Below the pieces are notes generated by a model. The model was not told the DNA's origin and ran no database searches. It saw only the letters and a list, made by a program, of their open reading frames with translations. From the NCBI GenBank assembly GCA_033816765.1, contig CM066294.1, positions 2,108,001 through 2,172,000 on the forward strand: a stretch of 64,000 nucleotides of DNA. Direction: 5' to 3'. Position 1 is the first letter of the stretch. Each line of letters starts with the position of its first letter. The stretch comes from Nothopassalora personata. Lineage: Eukaryota > Ascomycota > Dothideomycetes > Mycosphaerellales > Mycosphaerellaceae. Position numbers and translations under genes: made by a program. This document shows positions 1 to 10,068 of the stretch, one piece after another.

Positions 1-1604
1 ACCAAGCACCTAGCCAGTTTGCGTGGCCTAAGGACGGCACACCGGAGCCATATCAAGTCGCACGCAGAGTGGTGGAACTGATGAAATTTCACAGAAGGGT
101 GATGCGGAACAACTTCTCGAAGCTGCAGAACTCTGAAGCAGTGAGCTCATTGGAAAAGATACAAAAGAGCCCGGCGGCAACTTCCAACAGTGATGGTTCG
201 ACAGCCGCTGGTGGCCCCAACAGCAACTCGACTGACGAGAAGGCCGCCGCAATCCAGCCAAGGTGGTGTACCGGCGAAGATGCCGAGCTTTTCAAGGAAC
301 GTTGGGAGAAGCTCTTTAACGAGTTTGTGGATGCGGAGAAAGTTGATCCTAGTAAGATTAGCGAGCTCTACGATACCATGAAGTTTGATGCGCTGCACAA
401 CAGACAGTTCTTGGAATGGGTCTTCACACCAAGCATGGCAATATTGGCAGAAGAGGACGAACTCGAGGTGGGATCGAGACTGAAGAGGACCGAAAGCACT
501 GAAGCTCGTGAGGAGTTCAGGCACACACATCAAGGACAAGCGCCAACCCATGACGAGACACCCACCGCGGCGACTGCACCTGCCAAAGCGGCATCAAACA
601 ATGACATGGAAACTCTCCAACTACCACCGCCGAAGCGCACTGATACGATGGCTAGCCAGGAGTCTATCAACAACAAAGACGGCAAAGAGAAGCAGACACT
701 AACACAACGGCTTGGCCTTCGCCGTAGATCGGCCGACCTCATGACTGCTGTCAACAGATCTCTAGCTCCCCAAGACGACCCATCCGTTTCCTACTTCAAT
801 CTTTACAAAGGCATGGTCCCGGCCAACCAATCCAAAGTCAAATGTGACGAACGCCTCGAAAAGCTGAACGAACTCTACAACCTCTGCAAAATCCTCTTCG
901 ACTTCATCGGTCCTCAAGAGTACGGTATCACAGACTCTGAGAAGCTCGAGATAGGCTTATTGACTTCTCTGCCACTCCTCAAAGAGATTGTCAAAGACCT
1001 TGAAGAAGTCCAGGCGTCCGACGAGGCCAAAAGCTTCATTTACTTTACCAAGGAGAGTCATATCTATACTCTGCTGAACTGCATCCTGGAGGGTGGCGTG
1101 CAAACCAAGATCGCGAGAAATGCCATTCCGGAACTGGACTACCTTTCGCAAATCTGCTTCGAACTGTACGAGTCGGAGAACTCACCACACGACATCGACC
1201 CTGCGAACCCAGACTCCAACTTTAACTACTCGATTCGCATCACTATCTCGCCGGGGTGCCATACCTTCGACCCTCTGGACGTACAACTGGATAGCAAACA
1301 TTGTATTGGCTGTGCTCCAAGGCGCTCGCTCACTACGCATGGCGAGTGGAAGGAAGTGCTGGAGACGCTGAGAGCGAAATTTCATACAGTGAAGCTGCCG
1401 AGGAGTTTCACGGCTGTCAATCTGAGCGAGAAGCATCCACAGGAGTTTGTCGCGGACCCCGAAGAAGGTGCGATGGCGGAGGAGGAACTTGGAGAGGCGA
1501 TTGAGAGGGTTAGGAGTGAGGCGCAGGGGAATGCGCCGATTGCGCCAGCACGAGGAATGGAGGTCATTTGGACTAATGGCAAGGGCATGGGCATGTATAT
1601 GTAA
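1..1604 (+). CDS. VIP1: Vip1/Asp1-type inositol hexakisphosphate/heptakisphosphate kinase, C-terminal part (5' cut by window)
   Basis: The reading frame is open from the first bases, so only the C-terminal half or less is present. It belongs to the PPIP5K (Vip1/Asp1) family. These are bifunctional enzymes with an N-terminal kinase that makes 1-diphospho-inositol phosphates and a C-terminal histidine-acid-phosphatase-like domain that removes them. They act in the cytosol in phosphate, morphology and microtubule control. Diagnostic C-terminal blocks are visible: the ISELYDTMKFDALHNRQFLE stretch near 340-420, SYFNLYKGM near 790, the acidic block FTKESHIYTLLNC near 1040, and SIRITISPGCHTFDPLDVQL near 1230, followed by CIGCAPRRSL. 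A Ser/Thr/Pro-rich insert (about 430-770) separates the first two blocks, as in fungal homologues. No intron is needed in this part. The TAA stop is at 1602-1604. The kinase domain and the RHGxR motif lie outside the window. Confidence 0.88.
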   Translation, partial: QAPSQFAWPKDGTPEPYQVARRVVELMKFHRRVMRNNFSKLQNSEAVSSLEKIQKSPAATSNSDGSTAAGGPNSNSTDEKAAAIQPRWCTGEDAELFKERWEKLFNEFVDAEKVDPSKISELYDTMKFDALHNRQFLEWVFTPSMAILAEEDELEVGSRLKRTESTEAREEFRHTHQGQAPTHDETPTAATAPAKAASNNDMETLQLPPPKRTDTMASQESINNKDGKEKQTLTQRLGLRRRSADLMTAVNRSLAPQDDPSVSYFNLYKGMVPANQSKVKCDERLEKLNELYNLCKILFDFIGPQEYGITDSEKLEIGLLTSLPLLKEIVKDLEEVQASDEAKSFIYFTKESHIYTLLNCILEGGVQTKIARNAIPELDYLSQICFELYESENSPHDIDPANPDSNFNYSIRITISPGCHTFDPLDVQLDSKHCIGCAPRRSLTTHGEWKEVLETLRAKFHTVKLPRSFTAVNLSEKHPQEFVADPEEGAMAEEELGEAIERVRSEAQGNAPIAPARGMEVIWTNGKGMGMYM

Positions 1605-2728
1605 TGGTCATGGTGGCTTTGTTAGCGTTTTGTTCGGCATAGCATGGCATGGGTGAGGTCCTCACGGATCTGGGCGGAGTGGATGGCAATGGCATGGGCT
1701 CGGGCTTGGGTGTACATAGTGTACAATGATGTAGTATATCCGCACATCCGACTAAGATCAGAGGTGTTGTCCAATACTATTCCACAAGCACGAAGTGTCT
1801 CCAAAAATCAAGACAACTAGCATCGCCACCATGGATTGCCAAAACAAATCCCCTACGAACACAGGTCGGGATTGACCTCAGAGGTCGAAGAGACACGTCC
1901 AGCATATTCAGAGCTCGCTCTGCACGACCTAAAGCGCCGTATCGTTGAGGCGATGCTGATCTTCGGATGGTCGCAGAACTTGGGCGATCCATATCTCCTG
2001 CAGCTGCAGCTCATCCTATAGGAGAGAGAGACATGATCTCAAAATCATCTCCCCGGGAACGCAATGGAGTCCTCACGGATCTACGTGGAGTAAGTATATG
2101 GGAACGAATGGGAGAGGGGTGTACATGGTGTACAGTCATGCAGGATATAAGTACAGCAGACAAAGGTCGTGAGCACCTTTAAGAAGTGAAAGGTTGTTTG
2201 TGTAAATGGCGAAGCAGTGAGTCGGTATCGCCGGGATGGAGCGGACGCAATACGACTAGGATATGAGAGGCTGGGATTAGCGCCTCGTGTTAAAGGGGTA
2301 TATCAGGCGTGTTCACTGACTTGCTCTGCAGGAGCTACATGCAATTTGGGGGGTGGAGACGATCTCAAAGCACTTCTAAGAAAGAGATCAGTGGATCACG
2401 ATGGACCATGTCTACGTGACAGTAAAGATCAAGGTACTGCTTTGCATCCTGCAGACCCTTCGTTCCGTGATCGGTATAATGGAAGTCTGTGGAAGTGTGC
2501 ATAGGACATCACAGTGGGTGCACGATCTAATAGGGTGAGTATGCGTGGAACTCAACTCGAGAAAGGTGGTTTATTGATGATCATGGATGGGATTCTAAAC
2601 CTGGGTCAGTTGGAAGCTCCAGTGAGACACTCTGGAGCCGTCCAGTATATCGCCATGGTCCTGTTGTAATCCTCTCCATTGCCAAAAATCTCCTCAACCA
2701 CCTTCTTCACCACATCTCCAACCTCCAC
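1605..2728. other. Gene-free stretch with a decayed direct duplication
   Basis: No ORF here looks like a real protein. The stretch contains two diverged copies of a segment of roughly 100 bp, at about 1655-1745 and 2069-2155. Both contain GTCCTCACGGATCT, then a GGAGT block, then a GTGTACAT-GTGTACA pair in the same order and spacing. Confidence 0.4.
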
Positions 2729-4052
2729 TCAAATTATACTCGCCACCATCTTCCTCACCTCCGACCCCGCCGTCCCCGTCCTCAGAGCAGCATCGAGCAT
2801 ATCCTGCTTCATAGAGCGCACGTAGGGCCAATTTGTCACACTATTCTTTGGCCTAGCCTCCATGTCGTCGACGATTTCTGCTGCGAATTTGTCGGGGCTG
2901 CTCTCGGCGTTTTGTTGTGAAGCCATTGGAGGAGGCAATTGATCTCGGTCTGGTGTTCAGGGGACATGACTTCCGAACGGTCGGTTAGAAGCGCGATGGC
3001 GTTGTTCTTGAGCGTTTTATTCTTGCTGTCGAGGTTCGGGGTGAGGAGGGTCTCGTCCTTGAGCACGGCTAGAACCTTGAGCAGTGCTGTCTCAATTGCG
3101 GCGGCGAGGTTCGGATCTTCTCGTCCAGCGCCATTGTTTTCTTACTGTCTTTTACCTCAATTCCAGGACAAAGCGACTGTTCCATCCAGCGGACATCTGT
3201 CTTTTCCTCGCGTTGCCCGAACTGCGTCTCGCGACCATTAATCCTGGCAAAGATATCCTCGGAAAGGCAAGATGTGATAACCGGACAAATTTGTTCCTTA
3301 CTTGCGTCTGCATATTGAGATACGGACGATACAAGGGCAGGGAGACAGTGCATCGTATACCACTTAGGAGAAGTGTACTCCGCAGTCGGCAGGACTGTCA
3401 CCTTGCGACCATTATGCACGAAGGTGCTGGAGTCATCCTCCCGCGCGACAGTGTCGTGTACCTCAAAATTTGGGGCGGCGATAGGATTCATATACTCCTC
3501 CCACCCGACCTGCCTCTTCGCCATACCCTTCAGAGTTTCTTCGAGATAGGGCTCGACAGAACTCTTCTACCACCCCGGCATAAGCCACTCGACCTCGTGG
3601 ACAGCGTTCGCGGCAACCTTATTCAACGAGATGCCCGGTGTGAAAGCCAGAGCAACAACGATAAGCACCGTAGCTACCGTAACTATGAGCCCGCCTATCA
3701 AGCATACTTTCCGACCACACTTCCTGATAGCTTTTGGGAGAACCTGCTGTCGCCGGGAGAAATCTGAGATCGGAGCGGCGGATGGTGGCATGCGTGGTGC
3801 TTGGGGTGGATGGAATTGGAGTGGCGTATTGTGGGCTGGAAGTTGAGAATTGAAGTCCTTGGGCTTGGCTTCTTGCGGATGCGCCATGGTCTCGGAACTG
3901 GTGAAGGCTGGTGGTGCACCGACGGTGCTTGGACAGGTATAGATGCCGAGCTCGATGTCTAGATCGTCGAAGTCGTTCATGGCGTTGCGGTGGTGGTTAG
4001 GGATAGCTGGAGGCTGGGAGCGGGAGGTTGTGTCCTTTGGGCCGAGAACCAT
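2729..4052 (-). pseudogene. Broken gene for a single-pass membrane protein (one in-frame TAG, two frameshifts)
   Basis: A continuous protein can be followed from the ATG at 4052 through three reading frames. The N-terminal part is Pro/Ser-rich and cytosolic in character. It is followed by a basic cluster and one strong transmembrane segment (LIGGLIVTVATVLIVVALAF, near 3650-3710). The frame then meets a TAG at 3567-3569 and continues without gap (KSSVEPYLEETLKGM...) down to about 3130. There a 1-nt loss (GAGAAGAT, expected GAGGAAGAT) moves the protein into another frame (EDPNLAAAIETALLKVL...). A second shift near 2910-2935 leads to the last frame (QNAESSPDKFAAEIVDDM...), ending at 2729. No GT-AG intron repairs any of the three lesions. 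The family is not recognised. Because coding sense is preserved between lesions, the loss looks recent; assembly errors are the alternative. Confidence 0.45.
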
Positions 4053-4811
4053 GGTGGCGATGGGACTTGATGGCGGCTTGGTATATGCTGGTGTATATGT
4101 CTTGCTATTTCTCCCCAGAGGTATAGCGTAGTTGTGGGAATGTGTGAGAAGATGAATCTGGTTAGGAGAAATGCCAGCAAATGGTGTCCTCACGACGTCG
4201 CAAGCGAATTGAGGATGGCCAGTCCTCAATCCACGAAAGTCGAAACACTGCGCCTGTCAAAAGCCGTCATGTCAGCAACAAAAACGACAGAGCTAGTCAT
4301 TTGTGCTAGAGATGTATCGCTAGCTACTTGTTGTTGCGCTTACTGGTCAACGCCGTGTAGCCTGCTCGGGAGCGCGCCGCAACACTGCGATCTGGTAGTA
4401 TGATGTTCTGCCTGCCTCCAGCGATCAAAGCCGTTGTACGTAGCCCGCTTCGCGATGTAATGAGCGGCATCGACGTGAAGCATGCCTATCAGGCTGAGGC
4501 TTCATTCGTTGTGTCTGATGCTACTATGCCTCCCCAGGCGCGAGTAGTCAGTCACGTTTAACTCTTTAGGAGTGCTTAGATATCAGCCATAGGCACATTC
4601 AAGTACACAGCTCCCAGCAATATGTGTCTCACCCGCAGGATCTGAGACATTCCCTTCGCCGGCGGTTGGTCATTCTCACAATCATCACGCCTACCTTGCT
4701 ATCATCGATGCCGGTATCACATATGGGAAAGCGCGTTGTTCATCTCCCAGACTGCTGATGTTGGTATTGCATTGTCTTTATATTACACACGGCTCTTGCA
4801 TGCGTCCCACT
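4053..4811. other. Intergenic region, nothing recognised
   Basis: Lies between the 5' end of the broken membrane-protein gene and the 3' end of ATP14. Only short random ORFs are seen; no repeat, tRNA or conserved protein is recognised. Confidence 0.5.
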
Positions 4812-5301
4812 CTAGTGGTGAGCTGGCTCCTCCTCCTCGAAAATAGTCTCGTCAAACCAATCGGCAACCGGCTGGGAAGAGCCTGGGGCGCCGGACTGTC
4901 CCTCAACTTCTGGTGTCTGCTGCTCGTAGGCGGAGAGGTCGTTCTGGAGGTCGGCCTCTTCGGGTGATGGGGGTGCCGCTGGGACGGCGAACTTCTGGAC
5001 CTGGCCCTCGGCGTCGTTGGCCTTGAGGGGTTGTGGCTTGTAGGCCTTGAGCTCCCTGAGGTACATGTCTTGCACCAGGTCGGCTGTGTGCGATTGTCAG
5101 AGCTGTGTCGATTAGACCGTATAACATGAGGACGCGCTCGTACCCTGTCTCACGGCGGTGGGAGTGATGAAGGTGCGGCGCATGGTGACGGCGTTCTGCC
5201 TGAGGACGGCTCTTGCGAGCGTTTGGCGCTGTCAATGTCAGTCCCGTCGCTCGCGTGTGTAGTGTACTACGCACCGAAGCCCTGATCGAGTGTCCGAGCA
5301 T
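4812..5301 (-). CDS. ATP14: Mitochondrial F1F0-ATP synthase subunit H
   Basis: Three exons, 5301-5275, 5228-5144 and 5083-4812, give a 127-aa protein; all junctions are GT-AG and in phase. The N-terminus is a basic mitochondrial presequence (MLGHSIRAS...RRTFITPTAVRQ). The mature part has the family signature ADLVQDMYLRELKAYKP, followed by DAEGQVQKF, a Pro/Ala/Glu-rich stretch (PPSPEEADL) and an acidic C-terminus near VADWFDETIFEEEE. Subunit H is a fungal peripheral-stalk component of complex V in the inner mitochondrial membrane. Length and motif order fit the family well. The gene is unusual in position: the terminal repeat of a transposon starts about 135 bp upstream of its ATG, so its promoter has been interrupted or replaced. 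The first exon is only 27 nt and intron 1 only 46 nt. Confidence 0.92.
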
Positions 5302-5435
5302 GATTGTGGTGGGTGGAGAGTGGAGTGACGATCGCAAACAGCAAGCAAGCAAGCACCTGATCCTGATGTGAAGCTCGTCGTCGTTGCGGAAGAAGTCGCA
5401 GGGAGGTTCCGGCGCTTGGCGCTTGGCGGATGACA

Positions 5436-5478
5436 GTGGCCTAGGCTTACAAAACCGGCAAATACCCGCATTCAAAAT
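5436..5478 (+). repeat. Left terminal inverted repeat of the transposon
   Basis: Begins GTGGCCTAGGCTTACAAAAC and matches the reverse complement of 10185-10227 at 40 of 43 positions. The first 28 or so bases are identical. Confidence 0.9.
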
Positions 5479-5500
5479 TCGCAATCCTCAATCCTCATTA

Positions 5501-5540
5501 TTATAGACTCGCTATTTGTCTTATAGACTCGCTATTTGTC
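5501..5540 (+). repeat. Perfect 20-bp tandem duplication just inside the left end
   Basis: Two adjacent identical copies of TTATAGACTCGCTATTTGTC, each containing the GACTCGCT word that recurs through the element. A third, partial GACTCGCT-like word (CACTCGCT) follows at about 5549. Subterminal repeats of this kind often serve as transposase-binding sites; here that is inference. Confidence 0.85.
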
Positions 5541-5571
5541 TGACAGCACACTCGCTACATTGCTTTATACA

Positions 5572-7343
5572 ATGCCACGTCCAGCGATCGATCTAGAGCC
5601 CTTTCGCATCGATATCGAGCTATGGACTGCCGCTGAATTCACACAGGCAGCTATTCGAGACAACCTCTTCAATCTCTACGGTGTTCGAATTAGCGAACGG
5701 ACCCTCCGCCAGCGACTCGTAGAGTGGCGAGGGACTCGCGAGGATAATCAGGCTTATAATCAGGCTCGCCAGGCCGAGCTACGCCAGCGAGTCGAGGAAC
5801 TATTCTGGAAATATAGCCTCGACGATAGCGAGTCTCATGCTATCCTCCGCCTCGATGGATTCGACCTTACCCTTCGCCAGTATCAAGAGCTACGAAGAGG
5901 TATTGGATTAAAGCGTAGTCTTAGTAAAGAACAAGCTCTAGCTGTAGAGCCTGAGATACAGCGAGTCCTTTAGGAAGTTATAAGCAGTGGCCATCAGCAA
6001 GACTGGGGCTATCGTAAGCTAGCAAGAGAGCTGCGTAAGAGTCATCATATTATTAGACGGTAGGACAGACTCGGTGTCTACAGACTCGTAGACCAGACTC
6101 GCCGACTTTATTAGCGACCGTATTAGGACACTCGCTCGTGCGATTAACCCTGTCCCTTTTGTCTCTCGCAATCCTACAATGCGAGACCCTACAACACCGC
6201 GGCATGCGAGGCCAAAAGCAGAAGGTCCTGACGACGTCTGGTCAATCGATGCCTTTCTAAAATACGAGCGCTTTAAGATACAGATCTACGCTTGTATTAA
6301 CGTCTACTCTCGGCGGGTTATCTAGTACTACATAGGGCCTATGGCGAAGACGAAGTTCTCTGTATTTGCTCAATACGTCAGAGTAATACATTACGGTGGT
6401 AGGGTGCCAAATCGCGTACGATCTAATCAGGGCGTTGAGACGCCTATGCTAGCCGATGCCCATCTACGAGTCCGAGAGCGACTCGCTGGCAATCTACTTA
6501 CGTTCGATAAGGCCTTCTGGTACACCTTAAGTAAGGGCAATCAAACTATCGAACACTGGTGGGGCGAGGGTGCTAAGGCTACATTCAATCGCTGGAGAGA
6601 CCTCTTTAATCAGTATATTACAACAGGACTCTTTGAGGAAGCATTGGCCGCAGACAGGATAGCATTCGCTGCTATCTATATTCCAATCCTTCGAAGTGTT
6701 GTATCATCGTTCGTTAACGAGTGGAACCGCCATCGTATCCGTCGTTATAACCTAGAATCGCATGTGAACGGCATACCGGATATCCTATATAACTACCCAG
6801 AGTTGAAAGGAGCACGACTATGTAGGCATCTGCTTAACCCTAAGGACGAGGAGCTTCGCCAGTGGAAGGAGCGAGTCGATCAGTACGGTACGTTAATCCG
6901 GGGTGTCTATAGTAGCGAGTCTAGCGCTACTGCAGCTACGAGTCCTAGCTTAGCTAAGGGAGGACTCGCTGCAGCTCAAGTGCGGACTCGCTGCAGCTTA
7001 AGTGCGGACTCGCTGCTGCTTCTGCTTAACCGAGTCCACAAATCCTGTAGCTAATACCTTGTAGACCTTACTGCATACTTACCGCCTCTAACGCTAGAGT
7101 GGGTTAATGAGAAGCTTGCTACTGCTAGCTATCCATTAACACTAGACGGTGGCGAGGCCGGCCCTGGCCCAGGCCCTAAGAAATTGCATGTCCACGCCTA
7201 TCAGTATCTACGAAACGAGACTACGCAATATCTCCGAGGTGGAGGGGGACTCGCTGAGTACACACCGCCTACTCGCCTTAACGGATTGGAGCCAACGGAA
7301 CGAACAATAGACTTGTTCGCTCAAGCCGGTGAGCCATTATAGG
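5572..7343 (+). pseudogene. Integrase-core (DDE) transposase, inactivated
   Basis: Starts at ATG 5572 with an N-terminal helix-turn-helix-like part (MPRPAIDLEPFRIDIELW, then RISERTLRQRLVEW). A TAG at 5971 is followed in frame by GYRKLARELRKSHH. A second TAG (6061) and a shift near 6090-6130 lead to the integrase core: GPDDVWSIDAFLKYERF (first catalytic Asp), a TAG at 6323 where the family has Trp (SRRVI-stop-YYIG), then RVRSNQGVETP and GNQTIEHWWGEG (third acidic residue, Glu). The second catalytic Asp, expected in RSDxG, is Asn (AAT, 6425-6427). The C-terminal part has FVNEWNRHRIRRYN and continues past a TAA at 7052-7054 to a TAG near 7343. The fold matches the retroviral-integrase-like family common in fungal and animal genomes, often annotated 'integrase core domain'. 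The copy cannot be active. RIP-type changes explain most of the lesions, including the Asp-to-Asn change. Confidence 0.75.
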
Positions 7344-8800
7344 TTATATAGCAACGAGTCTACGTCCTACGTCCTTTTTCCTACGAGTCTTTTCCTACCA
7401 CTTCTAACATTATGTCAGCTCCAACTTAGGACGATCTTTGCATGCACAAGTCAGTAAAGACTTCTCTAGTTCATAGCGAGGTCTACGGCCATCTACCAAG
7501 GTGTGGCAAATGTAGTATACCTAACCCAGCCTTTGTCGAGCCTAGCGAGTCCGTAACGAGTCCGCCTTTGCCCTTATCGCCGATTCCTAGCACCGAGACC
7601 CCTTCGAAACCGAACGGCACTACTGGATACGGTCTTTATACATCACTCGTAGCGAGTGGCCATAGTCGGGCTAATGAGGTACTCGCTCGCAATAAGCAGA
7701 CTCATGTTCGCCAGCTTGGCAATGCTGGAATTGACCCGTTGTCGAGCGCTGCTCAGGGCCCACGGACTAGTGTTGTTAAGGCTCGTAGCACAAGTGTTCC
7801 TATCTCGTTGGTCCAGGGCAAAGCCGAAAAGCCATCTTAACCGCCTAGGGGACCTAGCCTAATGATATCCGTTGAGCTATATAAGGTGCCGTTTACCATT
7901 AAACGCAAGGGGGACCTTGAGACATGGGAGTATCAGCCGCATGAGCTCCTTACCGCGTGGCAAATTACCGGGGATGGACTCGCTACGAGTCGTCTTTAGC
8001 TAAAGCAGTAGATACGACAACCTGGCTTCATGACCTCGTCTTTCAAGAAGGCGCGGATGAGCTAGGCCCATGGCTTACACGTCCTCATGCTACACCGCCC
8101 TTCCTCTTCGTAAAGGCTGCTAAAGATAATGCACCTATTCTTCCAAGCAAATCAAGCCTACGAGAGCGAGATCTCGAGGACATGTTAATACCGTACACTA
8201 AGGGTGTCTGGAACGCGAAGGATAGGCGAGAAGTACTAGTCAACGTTGCGTATCAGGTTAACCAAGGTCGCGGAGCCTTAAACAATCCATATGGACGAGG
8301 AGTAGTAGAGGACTCGAGCAGCAACGAGTCCTTAGCCAGTCTTAGCGAACTTATGAAGGACGTGGACCGCCGACGCGAGCGTAAGCTCAAGGACCAGCGA
8401 GCGAGTACAGTAGCGAGTGCTGTAGTACGTCCAGCGGATTAGGGCATTGCTCGCTAGGCTACTACAGCGAGTCAGGCTACTTCTCGTTCAGCGAGTGTAG
8501 TAAGCCAGAGCGAGAAGCGTCCAGCGAGTCGTGGCTTACCGCATCGACATGCTATAACTCCAATCGCCGAGTCTCTAGAGTGTATTGATCTTACAGCTAG
8601 CAGCCCTCAATCCTCTTCGTCTTCGTCTCCGCAGCCAACGGGGTTTAGAGCCCCCTCTCGATAGCAGAATTTAGTGTTTACAGGGAAAGGTTTAGGCAAT
8701 AAGCTAGCAAGTACGTCAGCTAGCGAAGCATCGGTTAAGAAGGTAAAGGAAGAGCGTACGAGTCCAGCTGCGAGTCAAATTGGAGAGATTAAGAAGGAGT

Positions 8801-8860
8801 CCTTGAGCGAGACTATAGCAGCAACTAGTGCCTTGAGCGAGTCTATAGCAGCAACTAGTG
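8801..8860 (+). repeat. Two 30-bp tandem units in the accessory ORF
   Basis: Units 8801-8830 and 8831-8860 start CCTTGAGCGA and end GCAACTAGTG, and differ at one base. They encode SLSETIAATSALSESIAATS, a repeat in the protein tail. Confidence 0.85.
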
Positions 8861-8874
8861 CTTCGACAATTACA

Positions 8875-8914
8875 CAGCTAGACTCGCAGCTAGACTCGCA
8901 GCTAGACTCGCAGC
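8875..8914 (+). repeat. 12-bp minisatellite CAGCTAGACTCG, three copies
   Basis: Tandem array of CAGCTAGACTCG ending in CAGCC. It encodes LDSQ repeated, and each unit contains the element's recurrent GACTCG word. Confidence 0.85.
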
Positions 8915-9072
8915 CATTGCTTTAGAGTCTACCTAACGACAACTAGCGTGTAAAGGCACCGAGAAATAGGCTTGTTGTCGAGCCATCTACGAGGCAGCTA
9001 AGACCGAAAAAGTAGAGGGAAGTATAGACTCGTAGCATATAGACAGGAGGTAGACTGCTTAATATTATATTA

Positions 9073-9889
9073 TTACCAAGAGCGAAATTTAGCGACTGAC
9101 TCGCCACCTGGCAGACCGCTAATAAATTCAATTAAGCGGCCAACAGTACCCTCCAATTGCTGAATACGATCCTCCGCCGCGGCTAAGCGAGTCGATGTAT
9201 TATTAGTAGGGCGAGTACTAGACTCGCCAGCCTCACCAACCTCGCCAGCCTCGCTAGAAGTAGTCAAAACACCCTCGACAGCCTCAAATAAACCATTGCC
9301 AGACTCGTCAGACTCGCTAGGCTCCTTAACCAACTTGCGAGAGTTGCAGCGAGCCTTCGCGTGACGCTTACAATACGCGCAAGTCTTGTCGGCATTGGTA
9401 GCAAAGACCATACAGCATACACCAGCTCTCTTACACGCATCGCAGTCCGTCTAAGCCGGCTCACCTATTAATACGAGTTAGTATATATAGTATAGCGAGT
9501 CTACTGTAAGACACATACCCTCTTCAGTCTCTATAATACGGCCAGCCTAGTCGAACTTGCGCAAATTATTCTTCGCAACCTTCACACTGCCCTTGTCTGT
9601 CTTCTGCGAGTCTCCTAGCCATTGTGCCCATGTCGACTCGCTCACGTAGTAGAAATCGTCGGTATCGGCGGTACGAGGGCGGCGGTATGCACTATAGGTT
9701 TAAACATTAGTCTACCTGCGTGCGCCTAACGAGTCGGAATCGCACTTACGCCATCGTAAGCTGTAGTGATAACCGCGTTTGTGAGGGTGAGCGCGGATTG
9801 GGTGTACTGTCGCTGTCGCTGTCGCTGTCGTTGTCGTTGTTCTGAGGCCAATATCGCTGAGTGAGTCGTCTGTAGTTAGATTTGTACAT
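9073..9889 (-). pseudogene. Transposon-borne cysteine-cluster protein, two introns, two in-frame TAGs
   Basis: Exons 9889-9750, 9691-9519 and 9464-9073 join in phase. Intron 1 has donor GTAAGT and acceptor CTATAG. Intron 2 has donor GTATGT, branch CTAAC and acceptor AATAG. The protein starts MYKSNYRRLTQRYWPQNN with an Asp-Ser repeat, then YYVSESTWAQWLGDSQ and KVAKNNLRKFD. TAG at 9549-9547 is followed by AGRIIETEE, and TAG at 9453-9451 by the cluster TDCDACKRAGVCCMV and TCAYCKRHAKARC, then an acidic Ser-rich part and a coiled-coil-like AAEDRIQQLEGTVGRLIEF. The cysteine pattern resembles putative zinc-binding proteins of fungal mobile elements. Both TAGs would be Trp codons (TGG) before a single G-to-A change. 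The start codon is a choice; a longer first exon is possible. Confidence 0.55.
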
Positions 9890-10068
9890 GTCGATAAGTG
9901 TAGAGTCGAAGAAATAGTAACAGCAGTAGAAGTTGATATACCCGCCGCCATAATGTGACAATAGCAAGTGAGGTGAGCTCCTCAATACTTACTCTCTGCT
10001 ATTATTAAGGAGCCCAACTCACCTGCGCAGTAGGAGGACAATACCGCCGCGACTCGCTACGATTGTAG

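Larger units (their letters stand above)
7412..8925 (+). pseudogene. Accessory ORF of the transposon, unknown function, interrupted
   Basis: Begins at ATG 7412 (MSAPT), meets a TAG at 7427 and continues with DDLCMHKSVKTSLV and a Cys pair in PRCGKCSIPNPAF. A TAA at 7838 is followed in frame by SLMISVELYKVPFTIKRKGDL and WEYQPHELLTAWQI. Near 7950-7990 the frame shifts to one that stays open, apart from TAGs at 8440, 8455 and 8662, to the TAG at 8923. That last part has WLHDLVFQEGADELGPWL and DMLIPYTKGVWNAKDRREVL, then a Ser-rich low-complexity tail. No known domain is recognised. Apart from the TAA (CAA-to-TAA type) and one shift, all interruptions are TAG. It follows the transposase on the same strand and is probably an element-encoded accessory protein. 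Confidence 0.55.

Noticed and set aside
5971..9549. TAG as a reassigned sense codon in the element
   Set aside because: Host genes in the window use TAG as a normal stop, and single TGG-to-TAG or CAG-to-TAG transitions explain the pattern more simply.
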